Positions 17,614 through 27,240 of a stretch of DNA of 58,110 nucleotides are shown one piece after another. The notes under the pieces are model-generated. The model was not told the DNA's origin, ran no database searches, and saw only the letters and a list, made by a program, of their open reading frames with translations. The translations under genes and the position numbers were made by a program. Location: positions 1 through 58,110 of the forward strand of contig CALWNC010000008.1 in NCBI GenBank assembly GCA_944382715.1. The letters run 5' to 3'. The DNA comes from an uncultured Clostridia bacterium. Its GTDB lineage: Bacteria > Bacillota > Clostridia > Christensenellales > UBA1242. Position 1 is the stretch's first letter. Each line of letters begins with the position of its first letter.

Positions 17614-18534
17614 ATGGATAGAATTAAGATTGGTTTTGATATTGGGGGAACTTATATAAAAACTTGCCTTTTTGATGAACGGGGGAATTGTAACATTCAA
17701 TTAAAAACGTCCACCCAAAAGTTGCTTAAACAAAACACTTTAGCTGAGGGTCTCTTTAAGATTATAAAAAGATTGTGTCCAAAAAAATTTGACATAGAAA
17801 TTGAAGGGATAGGGATTGCCGTTCCCGGCATAGTAGACACAGAAAGAGGCATTGTTAAGTTTGCTGGAAACTTGAAGCTTAAAGACTATAAGCTAAAAGA
17901 AGAGCTTAAAAAACTTACGGGGATTGATAAAATAGTAGTTCAAAATGATGCGTATGTTGCAACACTTGCAGAATTTAAAGAGGGAGAAGCCAAGAATTTT
18001 AATAGCTCAGTAATGTTAATGATAGGCACGGGCATTGGCAGTGGCATAGTCATTGACGGAAAGGTGCTTGAAACTTCGTCTGAGGCAGGGCATATGAAAA
18101 CGAGAAGTTCCTTAAAATGCACCTGTGGCGAGCATGGTTGCCTTGAAACGATTGCAAGCACTAGGGCTTTGGTTCGACATGTTAAGAGTAAAATCAAAGA
18201 ACATGACGAAAGCGAACTTTGGATTGGTGCAAAAGATGAAAAAATATCTGGTGAAACTGTATTTAATCACCTAGATAATGAAATAGTTAAAAATATTTTT
18301 GACAATTTTATCAGAAATCTTGGTGACGGCATAGTCACTCTTGTGAATGTCTTTCAACCAGAAGCAGTTATCATTGGGGGAGCTATTGCCGAGCAAAAAG
18401 AAAAATTGACACAGCCTCTTGAAAGGTATGTAAATGAGCATATTTTTTCTAAAAACGCAAATGTTTTTGTTAAGGTCTTGCCATCAAAGCTTTCAAACCC
18501 CGGTCTTGATGGGCTTAAATACCTTATTTTGTAA
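17614..18534 (+). CDS. ROK-family glucokinase
   Basis: The 306-residue protein has the ROK phosphate-binding start IGFDIGGTYIKTCLFDE, the sugar-contact segment VVQNDAYVATLAEF, GTGIGSGIVIDG with the EAGHMK His, and the zinc knuckle CTCGEHGCLET. VFQPEAVIIGGAIAE closes the C-terminal lobe. It should phosphorylate glucose with ATP in the cytoplasm, although other hexoses are possible in this family. There is no DNA-binding extension, so it is a kinase and not a ROK repressor. The ATG at 17614 follows GGGAGAG. It precedes glucose-6-phosphate isomerase and the glycogen genes, which supports glucose as substrate. Confidence 0.85.
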   Translation: MDRIKIGFDIGGTYIKTCLFDERGNCNIQLKTSTQKLLKQNTLAEGLFKIIKRLCPKKFDIEIEGIGIAVPGIVDTERGIVKFAGNLKLKDYKLKEELKKLTGIDKIVVQNDAYVATLAEFKEGEAKNFNSSVMLMIGTGIGSGIVIDGKVLETSSEAGHMKTRSSLKCTCGEHGCLETIASTRALVRHVKSKIKEHDESELWIGAKDEKISGETVFNHLDNEIVKNIFDNFIRNLGDGIVTLVNVFQPEAVIIGGAIAEQKEKLTQPLERYVNEHIFSKNANVFVKVLPSKLSNPGLDGLKYLIL

Positions 18535-18924
18535 TGAGTTTTGTCATATAAAAATTTAAATTTTTATTTTAATTCACTAAAAATTGTATTTTTATGCTAC
18601 AAAAGAGAAAAAATTTACATAATAATAAACAATGTGATGTTGTTTTGCTCACAAACTTGCAAATCAATTTGATAAATGAAAATCTGCTTAAAAGCGACAT
18701 CACAGTTAAATTATCATCAGTTTTGCTTGAATATACTCTTCGCTAGCCCCGTGTGCATTCAGACAAAACTTACGATGATATAAATTAATAGAAATACAAA
18801 ACTGGGCACAATAAACTGATAGAAATGTAAAACTTGATTAAATAAAATATTAAATTTTAATTTAAACTAATTAAGGCATTAAAGTTTAAATAAAAATATA
18901 AACTATTTTTGGAGGAAAAGCAAA
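18535..18924 (+). other. Intergenic stretch with inverted repeats and a 50-codon frame
   Basis: A short frame at 18594-18746 gives 50 residues (CDVVLLTNLQINLINENLL in its middle) but has no ribosome site; it could be a gene remnant. TGTGATGT and ACATCACA (about 18632 and 18697) form one inverted repeat; TATCATC with GTTTTG pairs with CAAAAC and GATGATA (about 18711-18781). A repeat containing ATAGAAAT and AAAACT occurs twice near 18788 and 18819. A structured RNA or decayed gene is possible; neither is shown. Confidence 0.3.
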
Positions 18925-20184
18925 ATGGAGTTAAATTTTGATTACTGTGGTTTTAAAAAGTCTGAACTTTTTACAAAAGATTATCAAAAGAAAATCAAGG
19001 AAATCCATCTAAAACTACATCAAGCTGACCACTCAGCTGGAACAACTTGGGTGGACTGGCCAGTAAATTACAATAAAGGTGAGCTTATTTTGACGCAAAA
19101 ACTCGCTAATCAAATTAAGGAAAATAGCGATGCACTTTTAGTTGTCGGAATTGGTGGGTCTTACCTTGGAGCAAAGGCAGGAATTGATATGCTCGCAAAA
19201 CGCAGTAAGGTAGAAATAGTTTTTGCAGGCACAAATTTGGATTTTAGTGACCTTAACGGCAAACTCGAATCACTTCGGGACAAAGATGTTACTGTGAATG
19301 TGATTTCAAAGTCTGGCACAACTATTGAAATTTTGGCTACGCTCAATATTATTGAGAGGTTTATGAAAAATAAGTACAAAATGGCATACAAGTCACGAAT
19401 GATTTTTACAACGGACAAAAATAAAGGGTATCTCAGGGAAAGGGCAAATGCCGAAGGCATACAAACTTTGACAGTTCCCGATAATATGGGTGGGAGATAC
19501 TCTGTGCTTTCTGCCGTGGGTCTTTTGCCTTTTGCAGTTGCTGGAATTAGCGTTAAAAAAATCTTAGAGGGTGCAGGCAAGGCATTTGAAGATTTGTTTG
19601 AGGAATCTATAGAGCTTAACCCTGCCTATCAGTATGCTGTCTACCGTCATTATGCATACAAGCGTATGTATAAAAAAATAGAAATTTATTCGTCTTTCTC
19701 AACCAAATTTAACTCGTTTGGGTTTTGGTTACAACAACTTTTCTGCGAAAGTGAAGGCAAAGAGGGAAAGGGTCTTTTTGTAACTCCTCTTGCCTATACC
19801 ACAGATTTGCACTCTGTTGGACAATTCATTCAGCAGGGCACGCCAATTTTGACCGAAACTTTTTTTGAAGTAAAAAAGCCTCTTCGTGATAGTACCATTT
19901 CAAATGTTCCACTAGGCAGTCCAATCAAATTTTTAGATGGAAAAACAATTAATGATGTTTGTGAAGCGGCTTTTGACGGCACAGTAAAGGCACATGCAGA
20001 CGCAAGAGTTCCAATTGTTATTTTGAGCATTGATGAAATTAATGAATTTAACTTTGGGTACCTTGTCTACTTTTTTGAACTTGCCTGTGCAACAAGTGCT
20101 TACCTTTTAGAAGTAAATCCTTTTGACCAGCCCGGAGTTGAGCAGTATAAAACATACATGAAAGAAAATCTAAAAAATAGCTAG
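18925..20184 (+). CDS. pgi: Glucose-6-phosphate isomerase
   Basis: The 419-residue protein has the signature blocks of bacterial Pgi: GIGGSYLGAKA near residue 75, VISKSGTTIE near 128, DNMGGRYSVLSAVGLLPFAVAGI near 190, and the C-terminal FFELACATSAYLLEVNPFDQPGVEQYK with the catalytic Lys. It interconverts glucose 6-phosphate and fructose 6-phosphate, linking glucokinase upstream with glycolysis and with the glycogen genes downstream. Length and motif order are normal for the short Firmicutes form. TTGGAGGAAAAG is a strong ribosome site. A terminator lies about 140 bases after the stop. Confidence 0.95.
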   Translation: MELNFDYCGFKKSELFTKDYQKKIKEIHLKLHQADHSAGTTWVDWPVNYNKGELILTQKLANQIKENSDALLVVGIGGSYLGAKAGIDMLAKRSKVEIVFAGTNLDFSDLNGKLESLRDKDVTVNVISKSGTTIEILATLNIIERFMKNKYKMAYKSRMIFTTDKNKGYLRERANAEGIQTLTVPDNMGGRYSVLSAVGLLPFAVAGISVKKILEGAGKAFEDLFEESIELNPAYQYAVYRHYAYKRMYKKIEIYSSFSTKFNSFGFWLQQLFCESEGKEGKGLFVTPLAYTTDLHSVGQFIQQGTPILTETFFEVKKPLRDSTISNVPLGSPIKFLDGKTINDVCEAAFDGTVKAHADARVPIVILSIDEINEFNFGYLVYFFELACATSAYLLEVNPFDQPGVEQYKTYMKENLKNS

Positions 20185-20320
20185 CTTAATTGTAGTTAGA
20201 GAGTTTTTGGGAAGTTTGTATAAAAATTATTATTCAACCTAAATGTAAAAAAATTAACTTAAATGTAAAATTTAATTAATTTAAATTAAAAATAAACATT
20301 TTAAATTTAAAATAAAAATT

Positions 20321-20357
20321 AAACCGAACAATTATTTAAAAAGTGTTCGGTTTTACT
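20321..20357 (+). terminator. Intrinsic terminator after pgi
   Basis: AAACCGAACA (20321-20330) pairs perfectly with TGTTCGGTTT (20344-20353). Confidence 0.85.
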
Positions 20358-21057
20358 TGCTGGAAATTTTATTGCTAGCAACCAGTTGTCGTCAAGATTT
20401 TTAATTTAAAAATGGTAAAATTTTAATATTGAATTTTCTAAAATACAATACAATTTTTTTAGTGGAAATTAATTTTTTGTAATTTTGGTTATGCGTCACC
20501 ATTTCAAAAATTGTTGGTTTTGTTTTATTTTACATCTTGATTTTGAAAGTGTAATTTTAGAGAAAACTTTATTTAAAAAAAAGCTTTAAAAAAAGTTAAA
20601 TATAACAATTTTTTTTAATAAATTACAAAAACTAATAATAGAAATTAATAGACCAAATGAAAACATTATATATTAGATGAAAGATAAAAAATTTTTTGTG
20701 ACTTAATGTTTATTTTTTTTTGAGTTAACTTAAAACTAGCAAAGTTGCACTTTAAGCTAATTACATTTTAGATTATTTAAAGTTTTGCATTTAGACTTTT
20801 ATAAAGATTTTTTACAATTTTACACTATTAGCAAAATTACTTAAAAAAAAGGGCTTAAAAACAATTTACTTAAAAAATTAAATATTGTAAAATTATAACT
20901 ATATTATTATCAGCACTAGTTAAATAGTTTAAAGTGATATTTGCTGGGAGAGATAAAAATTAAAGTGAATGTGAAAAATTAATTTGTGTGGGATTTAATT
21001 ACAAAATTAAATTGTCAGTTTTTTACTTCATTTTGCTTAATTTATTAGGAGAATTTT
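20358..21057 (+). other. Long AT-rich gap before the glycogen operon
   Basis: About 700 bases without a gene or a convincing structured element. The TTAGGAGAA ribosome site of malQ is at its end. A promoter for the malQ-glgP operon must lie here, but I cannot pick one with confidence. Confidence 0.4.
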
Positions 21058-22500
21058 ATGGAAAGAGGTTGCGGGATTTTATTGCCAATAAGTGCGTTGC
21101 CAAACAAGTATGGTTTTGGTTGTTTTTCTAAGGAGGCTTATGACTTTGTGGATTTTTTAAGCGAACTTGGAATGAAGTATTGGCAGATTCTGCCACTTGG
21201 TATTGTTGATGGGGTGGGCTCGCCTTATAGTAGTGTGTCTGCATTTGCTGGAGAACCTCTTTACATTGACATTGAAAAGTACTTTGTTAAAGAAGAGATA
21301 GATTTTTTTAAACTGAGTGACAAGCTTGATTTTTCAGAATATCGCAAGCGTAAAAACGAGGCTCTTCACTATCTGTTTGACAAACTCTATTATCTAACAA
21401 ATATTGACAAGTTTATTGAGGACAACGAAAGTTGGGTGTACGACTACGGCGTGTATATGGTTTTGAGAGATGAATTAGGCGTGGGTTATATTGATTTTCC
21501 GGATTGCTACAAAAATCTTGACAGTGCAGAAACTATTGAGTTTATTAAAACGCACTCAGAAGAAATCATTTACTACATTTTCTTGCAATACATATTTTTT
21601 AAGCAGTGGAAAGAGCTTAAAAGATACGCAAATTCCAAGGGCATAAAAATTATTGGTGATGTCCCTATGTACTGTGCACTAGACAGCGCTGACATTTATT
21701 CAAAAACTCAGAACTTTTTACTTGATGAAACCAAAAAGCCAGTCTATGTTTCGGGAGTTCCGGGCGACTACTTCAACCCAGAGGGACAGATTTGGAACAA
21801 CCCACTTTACGACTATGAATTTATGAAAAAAGACAAGTATAACTGGTGGATTTCACGAATTAAGCACCTGTCTAAAATTTATGACTATGTGCGAATTGAC
21901 CACTTTAGAGGATTTGAATCATATTTTGAAGTGCCATATAATGCTAAAACGGTAGAAAAGGGTATATGGAAAAAAGGTCCGGGAATTGAAATTTTTAATG
22001 AGTTTAAGAGAAATCACATTAGAAATCTTATCTTAGAGGACCTAGGAGATATATCTGACGATGTTAGAGAGCTTAAAAAGCAGACGGGGCTTGCAGGTAT
22101 GAAAGTTATGCAGTTTGCATTTGATGGGAACTACAAAAATACACACCTGCCTCACGATTATGAAAAAAACTGCGTGGCATATCTTGGAACTCATGACAAC
22201 GACACATTTATGGGCTTTTTGAAAAATAAGGATTCTAAGAATCGTATATGTGACTATCTTCACTTGCCACGAAATACAGATAATACGGTTGTTACTAGAA
22301 TGGCAATTGAAAATCTCATTTCCACAAATGCAAATGTTTGTATACTTACCATGCAAGACCTGCTTGGCGAGGGAAGTGATTGCAGAATTAACACTCCGGG
22401 GACTGCTTCGGGGAACTGGGAATATAAACTAGATTATAATTACACTGACTCAAAATACTACGATTACTTAAAACAGTTAATAAAAAATAAAAATAGGTAG
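21058..22500 (+). CDS. malQ: 4-alpha-glucanotransferase (amylomaltase, GH77)
   Basis: The 480-residue protein begins with the GH77 start GCGILLPISALPNKYGFG and LGMKYWQILPLG. The catalytic residues are in VRIDHFRGFESYFEVP (nucleophile Asp), ILEDLGDI (acid/base Glu) and LGTHDNDTFMG (third Asp). SGVPGDYFNPEGQIWNNPLYD is the usual donor-binding segment. It moves alpha-1,4-glucan segments between chains and releases glucose, recycling short maltooligosaccharides left by phosphorylase. The length is that of compact bacterial MalQ. It is the first gene of the glycogen block; glgB begins seven bases after its stop. Confidence 0.95.
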   Translation: MERGCGILLPISALPNKYGFGCFSKEAYDFVDFLSELGMKYWQILPLGIVDGVGSPYSSVSAFAGEPLYIDIEKYFVKEEIDFFKLSDKLDFSEYRKRKNEALHYLFDKLYYLTNIDKFIEDNESWVYDYGVYMVLRDELGVGYIDFPDCYKNLDSAETIEFIKTHSEEIIYYIFLQYIFFKQWKELKRYANSKGIKIIGDVPMYCALDSADIYSKTQNFLLDETKKPVYVSGVPGDYFNPEGQIWNNPLYDYEFMKKDKYNWWISRIKHLSKIYDYVRIDHFRGFESYFEVPYNAKTVEKGIWKKGPGIEIFNEFKRNHIRNLILEDLGDISDDVRELKKQTGLAGMKVMQFAFDGNYKNTHLPHDYEKNCVAYLGTHDNDTFMGFLKNKDSKNRICDYLHLPRNTDNTVVTRMAIENLISTNANVCILTMQDLLGEGSDCRINTPGTASGNWEYKLDYNYTDSKYYDYLKQLIKNKNR

Positions 22501-22507
22501 GAAGAAA

Positions 22508-24784
22508 ATGGAAAAATCACAAGAAATTTATTTGTTTCATCAGGGCACGAACTATCATTGCTACAATCTTCTAGGGCTTCACTTAGAGGGCGATGGTGCG
22601 TGGCTGAGATGTTGGGCTCCAAATGCTAAGGGAGTTAGCGTGGTTGGTGATTTTAATAACTGGGACGATACGGCTTCACCAATGCAAAAAATTATTGGTA
22701 GTGGAATTTGGGAAGTTTTTATTCCAGAAGTTAAAATTTACGACAATTATAAGTACAAAATTGAAACGGCAGACGGCAGACACATCTTGAAAGCTGACCC
22801 GTTTGCAGTTCACAGCGAAACAAACGGTGCAACGGCTTCTAAGGTCTATGAGCTTGGCGAGTATGAGTGGCACGACAAAAAATATTATGAAGCTAAAGCC
22901 ACTCAAAACCACTACGAAATGCCGATGAATATTTATGAGGTAAACTTTGGTTCGTGGAAGAGAAAAGATGATGGGAGTTATTATTCGTATAGAGAGCTTG
23001 CCGAAACTTTAGTGCCTTATGTAAAAGAAATGGGTTACACTCACATTGAAGCACTTCCCCTTACAGAATATCCTTATGAAGGGAGCTGGGGATATCAGCC
23101 AACGGGATACTTTTCAGTAACCAGCAGATTTGGTACACCAGAAGATTTTAGATACTTTATTGACGTGTGTCACGCAAATGGTATTGGGTTTATTTTGGAC
23201 TGGGTACCTGCACACTTTCCTAAAGACGAACATGGACTTATTGAATGGGACGGCAGTTATCTCTATGAAAATCAGGGCTGGGACAGAATGGAGCATAAGG
23301 CTTGGGGAACTCGCAGATTTGACTATGGTAGATGTGAGGTTCAATCGTTTTTAATTAGCTCAGCGTGTTTTTTCTTTGATAAATATCACATTGACGGCAT
23401 AAGAGTGGACGCCGTCGCTTCAATGCTTTATCTTGACTATGACAAAAAGCCGGGCGAGTGGATACCTAATGAGTATGGCGACAACAAAAACTTAGAGGCA
23501 ATTGCTTTTTTGCAAAAACTAAACAGCATTGTCTTGACGGAGTATCCGAATGCAATTATGATTGCAGAAGAGTCTACTGCTTGGCCAATGGTTACAAAAC
23601 CTGCTTATATTGGTGGGCTTGGCTTTAACTACAAGTGGAATATTGGCTGGATGAACGATATGCTAAGCTATATCTCTATGGACCCATATTTTAGAAAAGA
23701 TAACCACGAAAAATTGACTTTTTCTATGTTCTATGCTTTTTCTGAAAATTTTATCCTTCCAATATCTCACGATGAAGTGGTTTATGGCAAAAAGTCGCTT
23801 CTAAACAAAATGTTTGGAACATATGAGCAAAAGTTCGACTTAATGCGTGCATTTTTAATGTATATGTACGCTCACCCCGGCAAAAAACTCAGTTTTATGG
23901 GCAATGAATTCGCTCAATTTGATGAGTGGAATCATACAAAGGGCATTGACTTTATGCTTCTTGACTTTGAAAAACACAATAAAATGTTTCATTTCACAAA
24001 AACACTAAATAATTTATATATTAATAGTAGCGAGCTTTTTGAAATTGACTATTCTTGGGAAGGATTTAAGTGGTTAATTCCAGACGATAGACGCAATAAT
24101 GTTGTTGCCTTTGAGCGAAAAAATAAACTTGGCGAAACCATTGTGTGTATTGTAAACTTTTCACCAGTTAGACACGAAAATTACAGGGTTGGTGTAGAGG
24201 CTGGAAAATATATTGAAATTCTTAACTCAAATGCAGAAGAATTTGGTGGCAATGGCAAGCTTATTAAAATGGTCAATAGCGAATATATAAGTTCTAATGG
24301 CTACGACTCTTCCATTGAAATATGCATTGAACCAAATACGGCAATCTATCTTAAAAAACAGGACTTTATAGTGCTTGTTCAGTCAAAACTCAGTGACGAT
24401 GACGGCGAAGAACAGATAGTAACCGAACTTGATGAAATTTCAAAAAAGACAAAAAGCATTGTAATGAAAATTATTGAAGCAAAGAAGGGAAAACTTTCAG
24501 AAAAATTAGACAGTACGCAAGACTCTATTAAACAAAATTCGACACAATCTAAAAGCTTAGAGCAAAATTCGACAATTTCTGATGCTAATCTCCAAGGTGA
24601 GAAAAGTTCAACTAAAACTGGGAGTAATGATGAATTGGTTGAGTCAAGCACAAATGCCAAAGAAATTTATGAAAGTAGTGATGCACCAACCGTTAAGCGT
24701 AAGGTTGGCAGACCAAAAGTTATTAAGGAAGAAAAACCAAAGCGAAAAGTCGGCAGACCGAGAAAAGAAAATAGTACAAAATAA
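22508..24784 (+). CDS. glgB: 1,4-alpha-glucan branching enzyme with AT-hook-like C-terminal tail
   Basis: The protein has 758 residues. The first 626 form a normal branching enzyme: an N-terminal CBM48 region (GDFNNWDDTASPM), GSWGYQPTGYFSVTSRFG, the nucleophile in GIRVDAVASMLYLDY, the acid/base Glu in MIAEESTAWPMV, and the third Asp in ISHDEVVYGKKS. It makes alpha-1,6 branches in glycogen. Residues 627-758 are extra: first charged and helix-prone, then Ser/Thr/Asn-rich, ending in KRKVGRPK (730-737) and KRKVGRPR (745-752), two AT-hook-like motifs. AT-hooks bind the minor groove of AT-rich DNA; I know of no branching enzyme with them. The tail also contains two exact copies of a 12-base motif found in intergenic repeats of this window. 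Confidence 0.93.
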   Translation: MEKSQEIYLFHQGTNYHCYNLLGLHLEGDGAWLRCWAPNAKGVSVVGDFNNWDDTASPMQKIIGSGIWEVFIPEVKIYDNYKYKIETADGRHILKADPFAVHSETNGATASKVYELGEYEWHDKKYYEAKATQNHYEMPMNIYEVNFGSWKRKDDGSYYSYRELAETLVPYVKEMGYTHIEALPLTEYPYEGSWGYQPTGYFSVTSRFGTPEDFRYFIDVCHANGIGFILDWVPAHFPKDEHGLIEWDGSYLYENQGWDRMEHKAWGTRRFDYGRCEVQSFLISSACFFFDKYHIDGIRVDAVASMLYLDYDKKPGEWIPNEYGDNKNLEAIAFLQKLNSIVLTEYPNAIMIAEESTAWPMVTKPAYIGGLGFNYKWNIGWMNDMLSYISMDPYFRKDNHEKLTFSMFYAFSENFILPISHDEVVYGKKSLLNKMFGTYEQKFDLMRAFLMYMYAHPGKKLSFMGNEFAQFDEWNHTKGIDFMLLDFEKHNKMFHFTKTLNNLYINSSELFEIDYSWEGFKWLIPDDRRNNVVAFERKNKLGETIVCIVNFSPVRHENYRVGVEAGKYIEILNSNAEEFGGNGKLIKMVNSEYISSNGYDSSIEICIEPNTAIYLKKQDFIVLVQSKLSDDDGEEQIVTELDEISKKTKSIVMKIIEAKKGKLSEKLDSTQDSIKQNSTQSKSLEQNSTISDANLQGEKSSTKTGSNDELVESSTNAKEIYESSDAPTVKRKVGRPKVIKEEKPKRKVGRPRKENSTK

Positions 24785-24823
24785 AAACACTAATATAGTC
24801 GCAAAGAAATAGGAGGGAAAATT

Positions 24824-27232
24824 TTGGAAATCTCTAATAATGAAAATTCAAAAGATAATCCTGCGTCCACCCACGCGACAAGAATTTCAAAAGAAAGGCA
24901 AATGTCAAAAGTTAAAAAAGATTTTAGTGATGTGTCAGTAGATGAGATAAGTTTTAATTTAAACACAAAAAGTGTATCATCTGTTGATATAAAAAATGAA
25001 AGTATATCAGAGAGTGATATAAATTCAAACAAATTGGCTATGAATGCATCACTCAAAGAGCCAAGAGTTTATACAATATCACTAAGTGAGCCAAAACAAT
25101 GTGAAAAATCTAAAAATGCATCAGTGAATGAAACAAAAATAAAAAATGTTTCAGTTAATGATATAAAACATAGTTCAAAGGCTTTAAATATTGCACTAAG
25201 TGAATCAAAAAGAGAAAATGATTCATTGAATGATACAATTTTAAATAAAAGTAAGATTAGTAAATCAATCAGTGATGCAAAATCAAATAATAACTCAAAC
25301 ATAGATACAAAACGGCTTGCAAATTTAAAAAGTGTATCAGTAAGTGATACAAGCATAGAAATGAATTCAATAAGTGATACTAAACATGGTATTACGAATG
25401 AAAATATAAATTTAAGTGAGGTTATTTTGGAAAATAGTTCAATGAAAGAAACAAAAAAACGCACAAGGTCAAAAAGTGTATCAGAGAGTGATACAAAATT
25501 ATTAGAAAACTCAGAGAGTGACACAAAAACACGCAGAAAAGCTAAGAGTGTGTCAGAGAGTGATACAGGTTCAGATGAAAACTCAAAGAGTGACGCAAAA
25601 ACACGCAGAAAAGCCAAAAGTGTGTCAAAGAGTGATACAGGCTCAGAGAAAAAATCAAAAAGTGACACAAAAAGCCGTAAAAAAACAAAAAGTGAATCAG
25701 TAGGTGAAACAAATTTAGCAGAAAACTTACAGAGTGATACACCAGCTGAGCGAAACGGGGAAGTAGATAGCACAAAGGGAGAGGCTTCACAAACGAGGCA
25801 AATTCGCAAACAAATTCTTTTTGTGGCTTCTGAGGCACAACCATTTTGTGCTACTGGTGGGCTTGCCGATGTCTGTGGTAGTTTGCCAAAGGCGATAATG
25901 AGAGCAAGTAACGATATAGAAATTCGTACAATACTGCCACTTTACAGTAACATTTCAGATAAATATAGAAAGGACTTTGTATTTATTGGCTACACCTATG
26001 TTACGCTTTCTTGGAGAAGAGAGTACTGTGGAATTTTTGAATATGAACTTGACGGGGTCAAGTACTATTTTGTTGACAATGAAAAGTACTTTAAAAGAGA
26101 TGGTGGCGAATATGGATACATGGACGATGGCGAAAGATTTGCCTACTTTTCAAGGGCTGTCCTTGAAGTTTTGCCTATGATTAATTATTTCCCTGACATA
26201 ATTCATGCAAACGACTGGCAGTCTGCACTCGTTCCAGTTTATCTCAAAACTTCAAATTGGGACTGGCGTTATGATAAGATTAAAACTGTTTTAACCATTC
26301 ACAATGTTCAGTACCAAGGCAGGTTTGGTATGCAAATTTTAACTGATGTTCTTGGTATTGACCAAAGATTTGCAGGACTTATGACCTATGATAACGATGT
26401 CAACATTTTAAAGGGTGCAATTGTCAGTGCAGATAAAATTACAACTGTTAGTCCATCTTATGCAGAAGAAATCAAAACACCAGAGCATGGCTGTGGACTT
26501 CACGCAATTATTGCCGAAAATGCCTACAAACTTTGTGGTATTTTAAATGGGCTTGATTATGACTTTTACAATCCTGAAACCGACAAGGACATTTACTTAA
26601 ACTATTCTAAGGACAACCTAGAAAATAAGGCAAAAAATAAACAACTACTTCAAAAGGAGTTTGGTTTGGAGCAAAAACCAGATACTCCAATTTTGGCGTT
26701 TTGTTCAAGAATGAATATGCACAAGGGCTTTGATATTATTAAGTGCTCAATAGAAAGGCTTTTAGGAGAACTTGACATTCAATTTGTTGGGGTTGGAGCA
26801 GGCGACAAAGATTATATGGATTTCTTTAGGTATTTAAACAATAAATATCCGGGCAGAGTCCACATTTCTCTTGGTTTTAGTACACTTATTGGCAAAAAGA
26901 TTTATTCTGGAGCAGACATTTATGTTATGCCATCAATCAGTGAGCCTTGTGGACTTTCACAACTCGTTGCAAGTAGATACGGAGTTGTTCCAATTGTTCG
27001 TGAAACGGGTGGGCTTAAAGATACCATCAAAGACTTTGGTTGCCAAGGTGGTGGAAATGGTTACACCTTTGCAAGCACTAATACTGGTGACTTTGAGTAT
27101 TCCGTAAAACGCGCAGTCGCAGACTTTCAAAACAAAGATGAGTGGAAAGACAAAATGCGTAAGATTATGAGTCAAGATTTCAGTTGGAATAAAACAGCAA
27201 TAAAGTATGTGGAGATTTATAACGAATTATAG
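24824..27232 (+). CDS. glgA: Glycogen synthase with a 328-residue repetitive N-terminal extension
   Basis: The catalytic core starts near residue 329 (KQILFVASEAQPF) and contains the ADP-glucose binding block ATGGLADVCGSLPKA, HANDWQSALVP, TIHNVQYQGRFG and the C-terminal E-x7-E region SISEPCGLSQLVASRYG. At about 474 residues the core is a normal bacterial GlgA, which elongates alpha-1,4-glucan from ADP-glucose. The extension is low-complexity and rich in Ser, Lys, Asp and Asn, built from loose repeats around SVSESDTK with basic KTRRKAK spacers. The start is TTG at 24824, six bases after AGGAGGG; that strong site supports the extension being translated. No signal peptide or membrane segment is present. 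Confidence 0.9.
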   Translation: MEISNNENSKDNPASTHATRISKERQMSKVKKDFSDVSVDEISFNLNTKSVSSVDIKNESISESDINSNKLAMNASLKEPRVYTISLSEPKQCEKSKNASVNETKIKNVSVNDIKHSSKALNIALSESKRENDSLNDTILNKSKISKSISDAKSNNNSNIDTKRLANLKSVSVSDTSIEMNSISDTKHGITNENINLSEVILENSSMKETKKRTRSKSVSESDTKLLENSESDTKTRRKAKSVSESDTGSDENSKSDAKTRRKAKSVSKSDTGSEKKSKSDTKSRKKTKSESVGETNLAENLQSDTPAERNGEVDSTKGEASQTRQIRKQILFVASEAQPFCATGGLADVCGSLPKAIMRASNDIEIRTILPLYSNISDKYRKDFVFIGYTYVTLSWRREYCGIFEYELDGVKYYFVDNEKYFKRDGGEYGYMDDGERFAYFSRAVLEVLPMINYFPDIIHANDWQSALVPVYLKTSNWDWRYDKIKTVLTIHNVQYQGRFGMQILTDVLGIDQRFAGLMTYDNDVNILKGAIVSADKITTVSPSYAEEIKTPEHGCGLHAIIAENAYKLCGILNGLDYDFYNPETDKDIYLNYSKDNLENKAKNKQLLQKEFGLEQKPDTPILAFCSRMNMHKGFDIIKCSIERLLGELDIQFVGVGAGDKDYMDFFRYLNNKYPGRVHISLGFSTLIGKKIYSGADIYVMPSISEPCGLSQLVASRYGVVPIVRETGGLKDTIKDFGCQGGGNGYTFASTNTGDFEYSVKRAVADFQNKDEWKDKMRKIMSQDFSWNKTAIKYVEIYNEL
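24950..25745 (+). repeat. Repeated small palindromes in the glgA extension
   Basis: The coding repeat carries short inverted repeats of the form TATCA, five bases, TGATA: for example GTATCA-GTAAG-TGATAC at 25333-25349 and GTATCA-GAGAG-TGATAC at 25478-25494, with degenerate copies before and after. Copies lie about 24 to 70 bases apart and grow more alike toward 25480-25680. Confidence 0.75.
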
Positions 27233-27240
27233 GAGAGTTT

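Noticed and set aside
24950..25745. Possible CRISPR-like palindromic repeats in glgA
   Set aside because: Repeats and intervals stay in one coding frame, vary in length, and lack cas genes.
25069..25809. Long minus-strand open frame opposite the glgA extension
   Set aside because: It is open only because the repeat is periodic and lacks certain codons; there is no ribosome site and the strand opposes a well-supported gene.
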